A stretch of 64,000 bases of DNA from Pseudoalteromonas sp. DL-6 (GCF_004328665.1 NZ_CP019771.1:600855-664854); one strand, 5' to 3'. Shown: positions 27,797 to 36,898, counted from the first letter of the stretch. Translations and numbers: made by a program. Notes: generated by a model not told the origin, from the letters alone.

Positions 27797-28390
27797 TTAC
27801 ACCCCAAGAAGAATTCTATTTTCACCAAATAAAATATTTACACGGTTTATCAATGTATCGTTACTAAATGGCTTACAAATATACCCATCAGCACCGGCAT
27901 TAACTGCATCGATTAGTTGAGTTTCAGGCATCCCTGAAATCACTAATACCTTAATATCTTTAAACTCTTCGCAAGAGCGGATAAAACGAATGACCTCAAT
28001 ACCGCTTAGTCCCGGCATAGATAAATCAACAGTTATCAGCTCTGGTTTTCGCTGGTGCATTAACGTACCAGCCTCGAACCCACCTGCGGCTTCTACAACG
28101 TCAAAACCGCTTCGTTTTAAAACACGCCTAATTGCAGAACGAACATTAGCCTCATCATCAATAATTAAGACTTGCGGCTTATGCGACAAACTTTGTGGAA
28201 CGGGCATTTTATTTCTGACTAAAAAGTCAATAAAGTCAATCACCTGCACCCTGTAATTACCTCGACCAGTTAGCTTATGCCCTTTTAAGTCTCCCGCGTT
28301 AATCCAACGGCTTACCGTACGTTGGTGAACATCGCAATAACTAGCAATCTCACTTGGCTTTAATGTTTTTAGCATGCTAATAAAATTCAA
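27797..28390 (-). CDS. hnoC: HTH-receiver transcriptional regulator (HnoC-like)
   Basis: A response regulator with reversed order: a small MerR/excisionase-type helix-turn-helix comes first (LKPSEIASYCDVHQRTVSRWINAGDLKGHK, seen as two pieces around residues 10-40), then a receiver with Asp122 in ITVDLSMPGLSG. The frame opens with TTG at 28388-28390; an ATG at 28373-28375 would shorten it by five residues and is as likely. HnoC of Shewanella oneidensis is an unusual regulator of this type whose phosphorylation relieves repression of its own signalling genes. The gene is first in its operon and faces the FIST gene across 194 bp that contain several palindromes. I infer autoregulation of both operons. 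Confidence 0.8.
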   Translation of the reverse strand: MNFISMLKTLKPSEIASYCDVHQRTVSRWINAGDLKGHKLTGRGNYRVQVIDFIDFLVRNKMPVPQSLSHKPQVLIIDDEANVRSAIRRVLKRSGFDVVEAAGGFEAGTLMHQRKPELITVDLSMPGLSGIEVIRFIRSCEEFKDIKVLVISGMPETQLIDAVNAGADGYICKPFSNDTLINRVNILFGENRILLGV

Positions 28391-28584
28391 CTTGATTTTA
28401 AAATCACATTAACATAAGTTTAATGATATAGCGACAAATAGGACATTTAAGACGTAAGTGACATTAATTAACAGCTAACTCAATAACACACCCTATTCAA
28501 GAATAGTCTAGAATAAATCCTAAGCTATTATTAATAGTTAAAAACACCCACAATTGTGGCTATCTTTATTACCAAGGGGCATCT
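28391..28584. promoter_or_regulatory. Divergent promoter region with candidate operator palindromes
   Basis: Between the HTH-receiver and FIST genes lie three perfect palindromes: GATTTTAAAATC (28394-28405), CTATTCAAGAATAG (28493-28506) and CCACAATTGTGG (28548-28559). The middle one is the best candidate for the HTH-receiver protein's site. Confidence 0.5.
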
Positions 28585-29769
28585 ATGTTCGCCATTGATA
28601 CTTTTCACACACACGGCAGCGATATAGATAAATTTATTCAACCTATAAGCCAATTTGTGGACCATGGCCCAGACTTGCTGCTAGGGTTTGCAACAACCGA
28701 TACCATTAAATACCTTTATAATAATCAGCCACGCTTTTTAAAAAACACTCAAAATTGTTTAATCATCTCTTCGTGCCTTGGTTCATCAACCGAGCAAACC
28801 CTCTCATTAAATGAGCACAGCATTAGTTTATTCTCGATTAAAGACTCAAGGGGTCATTATGGGATTGCCAGTTGCAATACAACCAATAATCTAAGAGAAA
28901 ATGCCTCTAAAACCGTACTCAAAGCCATTGCTAATGCAGGCCAGCCAGGAATAACCCCCAAAATGGTTTGGTGCTTTCAAGTCCCAGGGAACGAAGAGCT
29001 AGTATTACAAGGAATTCAAGATGCGATAGGGCAGCGTATACCCGTTTTTGGAGGAAGTTGCGCCGACAACGACATTTCAGCACAGTGGCGTTTTAGCGAT
29101 GCTAATAGTGTATACCAACAAGGCTTTATTATTGCGGTGTTATATCCCTCTGTAGAAACGTTCGGCTTTTATAGTTCAGGCTACGATAAAACCGACCAGC
29201 TGGGTACAGTTACAAACGTTGATGGTCGCATATTAAATACTATCGATAACCAGCCCGCCTTTGATGTTTATAATCAGTGGCGAAAAAACATAGGGTTTGA
29301 ACAGTTAAAAGCGGGAAATATACTTGCCCAATCAGTAATGACCCCACTGGCAAGAGCCCTTTCCTCTGATGATGATATTCCTAGGCTGCTGCTAAGCCAC
29401 CCAGCGGTAGCTGAAAATGGCACGTTAGAATTATTTTCAAATTTAAGCGTTGGCGATACTGTTTATCTTGCTTCGGGAAGCCCTGAACAATTAATAAAAC
29501 GAGGCGATATGGTCGTTTCTTCACTGACCAAACTGGCAGACTTACATGCAATAAAAAATATAAAGGGCGCTATTATTATTTTTTGTGGAGGCTGCATGTT
29601 ATCTATTCAAAGTGCAATGCAAGAAGTAAAACACTCTATTGCAGCACAATTACCCAACACACCGTTTATTATGGGCTTTACCTTTGGAGAACTTGGCACA
29701 TTTAGCGACTCAACTAGTAAGCACGGTAACTTAATGATCTCATGCGAAATATTTGGTGATTCTGTATGA
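28585..29769 (+). CDS. nosP: FIST-domain sensor, probable NO-sensing protein NosP
   Basis: A 394-residue soluble protein made of FIST N and FIST C domains. The N part covers about 30-220, with LLLGFATTDTIKYLY and IPVFGGSCADND. The C part covers about 225-375, with VNVDGRI-like GTVTNVDGRILNTID, KGAIIIFCGGCMLS and MGFTFGELGTFSD. FIST proteins co-transcribed with a histidine kinase were characterised as NosP, haem-binding nitric-oxide sensors, in Pseudomonas aeruginosa, Shewanella, Legionella and Vibrio cholerae. Here the stop overlaps the kinase start (ATGA), and c-di-GMP response regulators surround the pair, just as expected. Haem binding cannot be read from sequence. AAGGGG precedes the ATG. 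Confidence 0.82.
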   Translation: MFAIDTFHTHGSDIDKFIQPISQFVDHGPDLLLGFATTDTIKYLYNNQPRFLKNTQNCLIISSCLGSSTEQTLSLNEHSISLFSIKDSRGHYGIASCNTTNNLRENASKTVLKAIANAGQPGITPKMVWCFQVPGNEELVLQGIQDAIGQRIPVFGGSCADNDISAQWRFSDANSVYQQGFIIAVLYPSVETFGFYSSGYDKTDQLGTVTNVDGRILNTIDNQPAFDVYNQWRKNIGFEQLKAGNILAQSVMTPLARALSSDDDIPRLLLSHPAVAENGTLELFSNLSVGDTVYLASGSPEQLIKRGDMVVSSLTKLADLHAIKNIKGAIIIFCGGCMLSIQSAMQEVKHSIAAQLPNTPFIMGFTFGELGTFSDSTSKHGNLMISCEIFGDSV

Positions 29770-31160
29770 CTACCAACGAAATACTATTAGAAAAGCTACA
29801 TTTGTTACAGGTTCATAATTTAGCACTTGAAGAAAACCGTGCCTTCAACAGCCTGATTTTAGACGGCCTAGATGCAATCTTAAAAAACGACAGCACAGAA
29901 ACCTTACTCACTGAGTTTTTTAATATTTTGCAACAAGCGATCTCTTTTTCTGCGGCTATTTTAATTAAAATAAATCCCAGTGATGAATTATCTACATTAG
30001 TCACAGCATCGCATCCTCATAGCGATGCAATAATTACCCAGCTTACAGTTCTCGATAAACCGAATAGAAACATTAAAAATGTATTTAACTTACACCAACT
30101 TCCTAATTGGCAAGTAACCGATCCTTTTTGGCATTCGCAGCATGCAATGCTCACCACCCCAGTAAGTACCAGCACAGAGAGCTATCAGTTGTATATTTTT
30201 TCTGAAACGATTGGCGCATTTAATCAACACGACATTACTTTAATGCAACGCTTTGTCAGTTTTGCAGGAAATACGATTTCACAATTTGAAAAACGAAATC
30301 TACTTGTTAAACAAAAAGAAATGCAAGAAAAACAAAATAACATAGAGCAAATGTTAATCAACTCTGAAAAAATGGCTTCGTTAGGGCAAATGGCTGCAGG
30401 CGTTGCGCACGAAATAAATAACCCTTTAAGCTACATAGTCAGTAACATCCAAAATTTGGCTTACAACCTAGAGCAATTTAGCCATTTAATTAACGCACTC
30501 AAAGCAGAAAAAGCCATAACGCAGCAAACATTAGTAGATACGCTACAGCATTACCAATTTGATGAATTACAATCAGACTCAAGCGATATCATTACTGAAA
30601 TGAGTGAAGGGGCTGATCGTGTTAAAGAGATTGTACAAGGGTTAAGACAATTTGCTCATCCAGATCAAACCCAAATTGGCGACATTGATATAACCGAGCT
30701 TATTGATAACACATTACGTGTTGCCTGGAGCGAAATTAAATACAGCGCCAACGTTGAAAAACACTTCAACACAGAGCCAATCATCATCACTGGTCGTTCG
30801 ACTCAACTCTCTCAAGTATTTTTAAATTTATTTTTTAATGCCGCTCAAGCTATTTGCGACAAAGTTGGAGTGATCAGTATTACCACTAAAGCCGATAAAA
30901 ATAATGCCTATATAACGATTGCAGATAATGGCTGTGGAATTGATGAGGACAAATTAAATAAAATTTTTGATCCCTTTTACACTACAAAGCCGATTGGCCA
31001 AGGTACAGGGTTGGGACTGGCTATAAGTAAAGCAATAATAGAACAACACGGTGGCCTAATTAGTGTTAAAAGTCAGTTAAATCAAGGCACTATTTTTAAC
31101 ATTACCTTACCTAAAAAGCCTAACTTAACTGACGATGCTTTGAGTATTTTAAACGCGTAA
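29766..31160 (+). CDS. nahK: Sensor histidine kinase partnered with the FIST protein
   Basis: A 464-residue soluble kinase with no membrane segment. Residues about 40-180 look like a GAF-type domain, a coiled coil follows (about 180-205), and then HisKA with the phosphorylated His near 214 in GVAHEINNPLSYIVSN. The ATPase domain has the N-box FLNLFFNAAQAI, G1 IADNGCGIDED, F-box FDPFYTTK and G2 GQGTGLGLAISKAI. Lack of its own transmembrane sensor fits control by a soluble partner. Translational coupling to the FIST gene points to a NosP/NahK pair, in which NO-bound NosP alters autophosphorylation. Likely phosphotransfer targets are the four receiver proteins encoded on both sides. Confidence 0.87.
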   Translation: MTTNEILLEKLHLLQVHNLALEENRAFNSLILDGLDAILKNDSTETLLTEFFNILQQAISFSAAILIKINPSDELSTLVTASHPHSDAIITQLTVLDKPNRNIKNVFNLHQLPNWQVTDPFWHSQHAMLTTPVSTSTESYQLYIFSETIGAFNQHDITLMQRFVSFAGNTISQFEKRNLLVKQKEMQEKQNNIEQMLINSEKMASLGQMAAGVAHEINNPLSYIVSNIQNLAYNLEQFSHLINALKAEKAITQQTLVDTLQHYQFDELQSDSSDIITEMSEGADRVKEIVQGLRQFAHPDQTQIGDIDITELIDNTLRVAWSEIKYSANVEKHFNTEPIIITGRSTQLSQVFLNLFFNAAQAICDKVGVISITTKADKNNAYITIADNGCGIDEDKLNKIFDPFYTTKPIGQGTGLGLAISKAIIEQHGGLISVKSQLNQGTIFNITLPKKPNLTDDALSILNA

Positions 31161-31268
31161 AAAAATCGCTAATGAGTGATTTTTTATCACATTATCAGCT
31201 GTTTACAGCCAAAGTTTAGACTAAATTTAATCTTATAACTCATAATCATATTGGTGGTAAAAAGATCA

Positions 31269-32606
31269 ATGACAGATATTGCTCAATTAGAACAGTTAAA
31301 GCAGCAGCCACCGAGTATTTTATGCTTAGATGATGAAGCCAATGTGCTTAAATCTTTAGTTCGTTTATTACGCCAATATAAATTTGATGTGAGTGTTTCA
31401 ACCAGTGGACAAGATGCACTTGAAAAAATGCATGCAAAGGAATTTGACGTCGTTATTAGTGATATGCGTATGCCACATATGAGTGGGGCGGAGTTTTTAG
31501 CTAAAGCGAGAAAAATCGCTCCCGATAGCCAACGTATTTTGTTAACTGGTTTTTCTGATTTAGAGTCAACAATAAGTGCGGTAAACGAAGGAGGCATTCA
31601 CGCCTATGTGCAAAAGCCTTGGCAAAATGACCACTTAATTAGCGTTATCCAATCGGGTGTAGAAAAGTTTAGACTAAAAAAACAAAATGAAATTTTACAG
31701 TTTCATGTAAATCAGCAAAACCTGCAATTAAAAGAACTTAACAGTAATCTAGAACAACTCGTCGACAAACGAACAAAGCAAATTAGAAACGTACTAAAAA
31801 AGCTCGAAGTCGCAAATGAAAATGAAAAACGCGAGCACCAATCCACCGTTGAGCTGCTTTATAACTTTATTAACGCAAACCCTTACCTCGATGGAAAAAT
31901 AGCCGAAAGTATAGCAGGTACATGTACCCAAATTGCGCGCTATCTTAATGTATCTCAAAAAAGCATTACATTGGCGCCTATGGCAGGATACTTAGCTCAA
32001 ATTGGGTTACTTGCTATGGATCCTGAGCTTTACAACAAACCCATTAATAAGCTGAATGAAGTACAAAGAAAAACCTTTTATACACATCCTAGTATTTCAC
32101 AATTAATGCTCATGCCAGCAACTCATTTAAGCGATGTTTCTGATGCAATTTATCATCAATTCGAACGCTACAACGGCCAAGGAATACCCAAAGGGCTTGC
32201 TAAAAACGATATTCCTATTGGGGCTATGGTGCTCAGCGTTGCTCGCGATTACTGGGAGCATTATGAGCAAAGCGATCCATTATTAACTACAAAAATGCGT
32301 CATGAGGTGGCACTTAATAATATTAAGCTTGGTAGTGGCAGCTTATATCATCCAAAAATAGTAAAATCGCTTGAGGCAAGTCATGTACAGCTTATGGCCT
32401 CAGACACGTCTATTGGCTCGATTAAAGTAATTTGCGCTCAAGAACTTGAAGAGAGTATGACACTGGCAAACTCACTGCACAGCCATACAGGTATTATGCT
32501 TTTACCTAAAGGGCACGTTTTCAATTCAAAATCGATTGTGAAACTACAGCAACTCGAAGCCAAGAAGCCGACTCCGTTTAGAATTATGGTTAAAACGGCT
32601 AAATGA
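31269..32606 (+). CDS. hnoD: Response regulator with degenerate HD-GYP domain (HnoD-like)
   Basis: A 445-residue protein with a receiver at 15-135 (DDE at 21-23; Asp65 in VVISDMRMPHMSG), a coiled coil at about 140-200 and an HD-GYP fold at about 205-375. The catalytic HD doublet is lost: the segment reads AGYLAQIG where active enzymes have H-D-I-G-K. The GYP signature has become RYNGQGIPKGL. It should therefore not hydrolyse c-di-GMP. HnoD of Shewanella oneidensis is also a degenerate HD-GYP response regulator and acts as an allosteric inhibitor of the EAL enzyme HnoB; the same role is inferred here. The ATG at 31269 is preferred over the TTG at 31251 because GGTGG lies between them. Confidence 0.83.
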   Translation: MTDIAQLEQLKQQPPSILCLDDEANVLKSLVRLLRQYKFDVSVSTSGQDALEKMHAKEFDVVISDMRMPHMSGAEFLAKARKIAPDSQRILLTGFSDLESTISAVNEGGIHAYVQKPWQNDHLISVIQSGVEKFRLKKQNEILQFHVNQQNLQLKELNSNLEQLVDKRTKQIRNVLKKLEVANENEKREHQSTVELLYNFINANPYLDGKIAESIAGTCTQIARYLNVSQKSITLAPMAGYLAQIGLLAMDPELYNKPINKLNEVQRKTFYTHPSISQLMLMPATHLSDVSDAIYHQFERYNGQGIPKGLAKNDIPIGAMVLSVARDYWEHYEQSDPLLTTKMRHEVALNNIKLGSGSLYHPKIVKSLEASHVQLMASDTSIGSIKVICAQELEESMTLANSLHSHTGIMLLPKGHVFNSKSIVKLQQLEAKKPTPFRIMVKTAK

Positions 32607-32684
32607 TTGATCTAAAATGCTCTTTTATTCGTTATACTAAGCCATAATAGTTACTTTCAAATATATTGCTTGAAGGAGCACACA

Positions 32685-33704
32685 GTGTCGCGATTTTCTG
32701 CCGTTACCGATAATCCCCACGACGGGCGTTTTAACCAAAAAACAGGTATTTTATTAACCAACTTAGGTAGCCCCGATGCCCCCACAGCAAGCGCGTTACG
32801 TGTTTACTTACGTGAGTTTTTGTCAGATCCGCGTATTGTAGAAATACCACGTATAGTGTGGATGGTCATTCTTCACGGCATCATTTTGCGTATTCGCCCA
32901 AAACGCTCAGCTAAATTATATAAAAGTATATGGACCGAAAATGGCTCGCCGCTTACTCACATTACACGCCAGCAAAGCCTTAAATTAAATGCCTTATTAA
33001 AACACCATGGCTATACCAACACCGAAGTGGTTATGGCGATGCGCTATGGTAATCCATCAATCGAAGCGGGTCTTGAAGAACTCAGAGACAAAGGTCTAAC
33101 GCGTATTATTGTATTACCACTTTATCCGCAGTACTCAAGCCCAACCACAGGCTCTACCTTCGACGCGGTTGCCAATGTATTAAAAAAATGGCGCTGGGTG
33201 CCAGAGCTGCACTTTGTAAACGGCTATCACAAAAACGCTAAGTATCTTGAGTCACTCGCTAATAGTATTAGTGAGGATTTAGAAAAACACGGAATGCCGC
33301 AAAAAATGGTGTTTTCGTACCATGGTATGCCTAAACAGTTTTTAGATAATGGTGACCCTTATCACTGCTTATGTCAGCAAACAACGCGTTTAGTTGTAGA
33401 AAAACTAGGCCTAGACAAAGATAAAGTGATCACTACATTCCAGAGTCGCTTTGGTAAAGCTGAATGGTTAAAACCATACACCGACGCTACTTTAGAAAGC
33501 CTACCTGGCGAAGGGATTAAAGATATTGCAATTATTAGCCCGGCATTTAGCGCCGACTGCCTAGAAACACTTGAGGAATTAGAAGGTGAAAACCGCGAAA
33601 TTTTTGAAGAAGCAGGCGGCGAAAAATACCGATACATTGCAGCCCTAAATGACCGTGATGATCACATTGACGCCATGTTTGATGTGTTAAAGCCAATGCT
33701 ATAA
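32685..33704 (+). CDS. hemH: Ferrochelatase
   Basis: Inserts Fe2+ into protoporphyrin IX in the last step of haem synthesis, at the inner membrane. The 339-residue protein has the family opening KTGILLTNLGSPDAPTASALR, the metal-site SYHGMPKQFLDNGDPYHC with the key His, FQSRFGKAEWLKPYTD, and the acidic SPAFSADCLETLEELEGE with the conserved Glu. The start is GTG at 32685 with AAGGAG six bases upstream; an in-frame TTG at 32670 overlaps that ribosome site and is rejected. It lies 78 bp after the degenerate HD-GYP gene on the same strand. Haem supply next to a predicted haem-NO sensor locus may be coincidence. Confidence 0.96.
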   Translation: MSRFSAVTDNPHDGRFNQKTGILLTNLGSPDAPTASALRVYLREFLSDPRIVEIPRIVWMVILHGIILRIRPKRSAKLYKSIWTENGSPLTHITRQQSLKLNALLKHHGYTNTEVVMAMRYGNPSIEAGLEELRDKGLTRIIVLPLYPQYSSPTTGSTFDAVANVLKKWRWVPELHFVNGYHKNAKYLESLANSISEDLEKHGMPQKMVFSYHGMPKQFLDNGDPYHCLCQQTTRLVVEKLGLDKDKVITTFQSRFGKAEWLKPYTDATLESLPGEGIKDIAIISPAFSADCLETLEELEGENREIFEEAGGEKYRYIAALNDRDDHIDAMFDVLKPML

Positions 33705-33850
33705 ATAAAGAGAGCAGCGGTTAGGTTTTAGCTCTCAGCGTTCAGCTGGAGATTAGCCAGGTGCGGTGAAAGCTTGTAGGCGCGAGTATATCTCGCGCTT
33801 TCTCTTGTATCACTTTCTGATAGCTGACAACTTATAACTCAAAGCTGCGC
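33705..33850. repeat. Intergenic repeat remnants with a REP-like hairpin
   Basis: Contains a TTAGGTTTTAG fragment of the heptad family. At 33775-33798 it has a REP-like hairpin TGTAGG-CGCGAG-TATAT-CTCGCGC with a 7-bp stem GCGCGAG/CTCGCGC. A similar hairpin lies at 42748. Confidence 0.6.
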
Positions 33851-35008
33851 TTAGCGCTTACGTGTCACCATTAACGTGAGTGCTCCTGCTATTATCCCCC
33901 AGCATGCTGAACCTACCGACCACAAAGTTAAATCTGAGGCCGTTACTAAAAAAGTAATAATGGCCGCCTCAGTATATTCAGCACTATGCAAAGACTGCTG
34001 CAAACTATTGGCTATGGTGCCAAACAAAGCAATACCCGCCAGCGCCAATACCAAGGCCTGTGGCAGGCTTGCCACAATTGCCACTAACATAGCCGCACAT
34101 AACGCCATAATTATGTAAAACACGCCACCAGCAATACTTGCCCAATAACGCTTATCAGGGTCTTTATCGGCCTCTTCGCTCATACAAATAGCCGCTGTTA
34201 TAGCTGCTAGATTAATAGAATAGGTACCAAAGGGAGCCGTCACACAATTTATTAACCCGGTCACAGTTAATGACGATGATATAGGCGCCTTATAATTATG
34301 CGCTTTCAAAATAGCGAAACCGGGTAAGTTTTGTGAGGTCATAGTTACTATATATAAAGGAATACTTATACTTACAAATGCCTGCAAACTAAAGCTTGGC
34401 GCAATATAAGTAAAACTACTGGCTTGCCAATGTACGGTACTGGTATCGATATTGCCCATATACCACGCTAAAAATATACCCGCTAGCAACACACTTAGCA
34501 TCGCAAAACGGGCAAAAAAGCGCTTACCAATAAAGTACACCACCACCATTAAACCAATAACTAATGGCATATCGTTCATAAAGTTAAACACATCAATGCC
34601 AAATGTGACTAATACCCCCGCTAACATGGCACAAGCCAGTTCACTGGGAATGCGGTTCATGATTTTTTCAAACCACCCCGTTATTCCCGACACCAGCACC
34701 AATAAGGCTGAGAGCATAAATGCACCTATCGCTTCAGGTAAGCTATAGCCCTGGGCACTTGAAATCAGTAGTGCAGCTCCAGTGGTAGACCATGCAATTA
34801 AAATAGGCACTTTATAATAAAACGACAACACAATAGAGGTACTGCCCATTACCAAGCCCAGCATTAATATCCAGCTTGCCACTAGTTCAGGTGTGCCACC
34901 TAAAGTGATCACCACTTGGTAAATCAATGCTATTGAACTTGAAAAACCAATAATAACGGCAACAAGCCCCGCCATAGTGCGACTAAGTAACTGATCAGTC
35001 CCTGCCAT
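33851..35008 (-). CDS. benE: BenE-family benzoate/H+ symporter-like transporter
   Basis: A 385-residue integral membrane protein with 11-12 hydrophobic segments. It has BenE-family features: an N-terminal GLVAVIIGFSSSIALIYQ, SWILMLGLVMGSTSI, AWSTTGAALL (a conserved substrate-region motif), LAGVLVTFGIDVFN and the later NCVTAPFGTYSINLAAITAA. BenE proteins import benzoate with protons, yet most members outside aromatic catabolic clusters have no proven substrate and no catabolic genes are present here. GAGGGAA precedes the ATG. It is a lone gene, convergent with hemH. Confidence 0.85.
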   Translation of the reverse strand: MAGTDQLLSRTMAGLVAVIIGFSSSIALIYQVVITLGGTPELVASWILMLGLVMGSTSIVLSFYYKVPILIAWSTTGAALLISSAQGYSLPEAIGAFMLSALLVLVSGITGWFEKIMNRIPSELACAMLAGVLVTFGIDVFNFMNDMPLVIGLMVVVYFIGKRFFARFAMLSVLLAGIFLAWYMGNIDTSTVHWQASSFTYIAPSFSLQAFVSISIPLYIVTMTSQNLPGFAILKAHNYKAPISSSLTVTGLINCVTAPFGTYSINLAAITAAICMSEEADKDPDKRYWASIAGGVFYIIMALCAAMLVAIVASLPQALVLALAGIALFGTIANSLQQSLHSAEYTEAAIITFLVTASDLTLWSVGSACWGIIAGALTLMVTRKR

Positions 35009-35375
35009 AATTCCCTCATTAAGAAACCCTAATGTTACAACATACTTTGCCTATTTATACTTTGCAATTTTGAATAATGAATAATGAAAAATGATCACGT
35101 TGCTAAAAAATTTTATTGGTCAGTTTTGCTTGTCAAAATCGGTGTAATTTTAAAAACATGCATGTACCTAAAAACATTCCACAGGGTGCGTCATTACTGT
35201 AAACATCATTATTTTTAAGCTAAAAATAAATACCTAAAAAAGGTAAAGCAAATACTAACAATGAGTTACAAAAACACTAATTACCACTTTATGATTACAA
35301 TTTAAATTTGATCTCATCCTATTTTTAATATAAAACTTAACAATTAGTTCACCAATAACCCTAAAAGAGAAACAG
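35009..35375. other. AT-rich intergenic region
   Basis: Divergent spacer of 367 bp. A short 7-bp doublet GAATAAT-GAATAAT occurs near 35073, in keeping with the heptad motif seen elsewhere. No gene, RNA or terminator recognised. Confidence 0.4.
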
Positions 35376-36089
35376 ATGAAACGTTACATTGTTTTAATTA
35401 TCGCTATTCCTTTGTCTGTATTTGCCATTTATACACTGCTTAATAATCAGCAAAAAACCGATGAGGTAGACCCACTCATTGCCATTGACATCGTCCCTGT
35501 TGATTCTGAATTTGTAAAACAAACTCGTAAACCATCGCCCATTGATATGAGTAAAGATCCTATTAAAACCAAACCCTCAGAAACAAAATTAGCCGTTATT
35601 GAAAGTTCGTTTGACGCAATTAATAAACCCTCAACCAAGGCCAAAGAAATCCTTAAAGCGGCAAAAGTACTGCCTACCGATTTGCAAAATGAAGCCTATA
35701 TAGAATTTGATTTAGCAGCGCTTAAAACCCTTAAAGCGGGCGATAATTTTGACCTCGCCATACCGCAAACTGCCGAAACCTACAGCGCTGAAATAACTAA
35801 CGTTACCAGTGCCAGTAACGGCGATAAAAGTATTGTAGGCCAAGTGATTGGTGCCAACGGAGCAATGCACACCACCATACTAACCGTGGGCAATGATGCG
35901 GTGTATGGTCAATTTACTGCACCTAGTGGCAATTATGTTTTTGAAAGCAAAGGCCAATATGGCTGGATTGCAGCAAAGCGCGATTTATACAAATCACATA
36001 TAGAACACCAAGTGGGTGAACCCGCACCAAAAAATACGGATGGTAAAGACCCGTTTGCGCCCAGTGATAAAAAATCACCTGCTAGTTAA
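35376..36089 (+). CDS. Secreted/anchored partner protein of the metzincin protease
   Basis: A 237-residue protein with an N-terminal hydrophobic helix (residues 4-22, a signal anchor or uncleaved signal), a polar linker to about 85 and one compact domain at about 100-205. That domain includes FDLAALKTLKAGDNFDLAIP, GANGAMHTTILTVGN and a GNYVFESKGQYGWIAAKRDL end. In many marine bacteria a region of this character precedes the catalytic domain of reprolysin-like metalloproteases as a propeptide. Here it is a separate protein 65 bp upstream of the protease gene. I infer that it is a chaperone or inhibitor acting in trans. The tail is Pro/Lys/Asp-rich. Function is not proven by any motif. Confidence 0.7.
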   Translation: MKRYIVLIIAIPLSVFAIYTLLNNQQKTDEVDPLIAIDIVPVDSEFVKQTRKPSPIDMSKDPIKTKPSETKLAVIESSFDAINKPSTKAKEILKAAKVLPTDLQNEAYIEFDLAALKTLKAGDNFDLAIPQTAETYSAEITNVTSASNGDKSIVGQVIGANGAMHTTILTVGNDAVYGQFTAPSGNYVFESKGQYGWIAAKRDLYKSHIEHQVGEPAPKNTDGKDPFAPSDKKSPAS

Positions 36090-36154
36090 TTTTTAGCCTA
36101 AACACAGATGACTCAGCAGTAAAACTGCAATTACAAAAGAAAGGAAATACGACT

Positions 36155-36898
36155 ATGAAAAAAATAATATCAACAGCCGCTATTGCAACAGCATTATGTG
36201 CCGCCAGCACAGTGTCAGCAGAAACAATTGATATTGGTATTTTATATACCGACCAATCAGCTGCCGCTACTAGCAACATTAATACTAAAATTAATCAGCT
36301 TATTGCTTTTAGTAATCAAGTATATAGCCAAAATGGCGTTGATATAACACTGCGTTTAGTGGGCTCTCAAAACTTAGGTAATCATGCAATAACGCCTTCA
36401 GAAGACTGGCTTAACGCCGTGACAAATAGCAGCTATGTCGATGGTTTACGTAATAATTGGAAAGCCGACATGGTAGCCGTATTAGGCACAGGCCAAAGTG
36501 CAGGCAGTGGCTTAATCTCTTGTGGACTAGCTTGGGTTGGTCAAGGCACGAATGGCAATTTATACAGCTCTATGAGTAACCGTATGTATTCAATAACAGC
36601 CGTTGACTGTGGCGCTTCAACATTCGTGCACGAACTAGGTCATAACCAAGGTTTAGCGCATTCTCGTAAGCAAGGCGATACGGCAGGTGGCGTATACGTT
36701 GATGGTATGGGCCACGGCGTACAAAATGAATTTGCCAGTATTATGGCTTATCCTCATGTATTTGGCAGTGCAACTCAGTACGATTACTTCTCCAACCCAA
36801 ACTGGAGTGTAAACGGCATTCCATTTGGTGTAACCAATCAGGCATATGCCATTCGTACCGTCACTGATACCAAAACCAGTATCGCCAACTTTAAATAA
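36155..36898 (+). CDS. Secreted metzincin metalloprotease (reprolysin-like)
   Basis: A 247-residue zinc endopeptidase with a signal peptide (residues 1-22, ending VSAE). The extended zinc site is HELGHNQGLAH, giving ligands His159, His163 and His169 with catalytic Glu160. A Met-turn candidate follows in FASIMAYPHVFG. Two cysteines flank the active site region. At about 225 mature residues it is a minimal catalytic domain with no propeptide of its own, unlike typical M12 proteases. The preceding gene appears to supply that part. AAAGGAAA precedes the ATG, and a strong terminator follows 50 bp after the stop. Role: extracellular or periplasmic protein degradation. Confidence 0.88.
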   Translation: MKKIISTAAIATALCAASTVSAETIDIGILYTDQSAAATSNINTKINQLIAFSNQVYSQNGVDITLRLVGSQNLGNHAITPSEDWLNAVTNSSYVDGLRNNWKADMVAVLGTGQSAGSGLISCGLAWVGQGTNGNLYSSMSNRMYSITAVDCGASTFVHELGHNQGLAHSRKQGDTAGGVYVDGMGHGVQNEFASIMAYPHVFGSATQYDYFSNPNWSVNGIPFGVTNQAYAIRTVTDTKTSIANFK

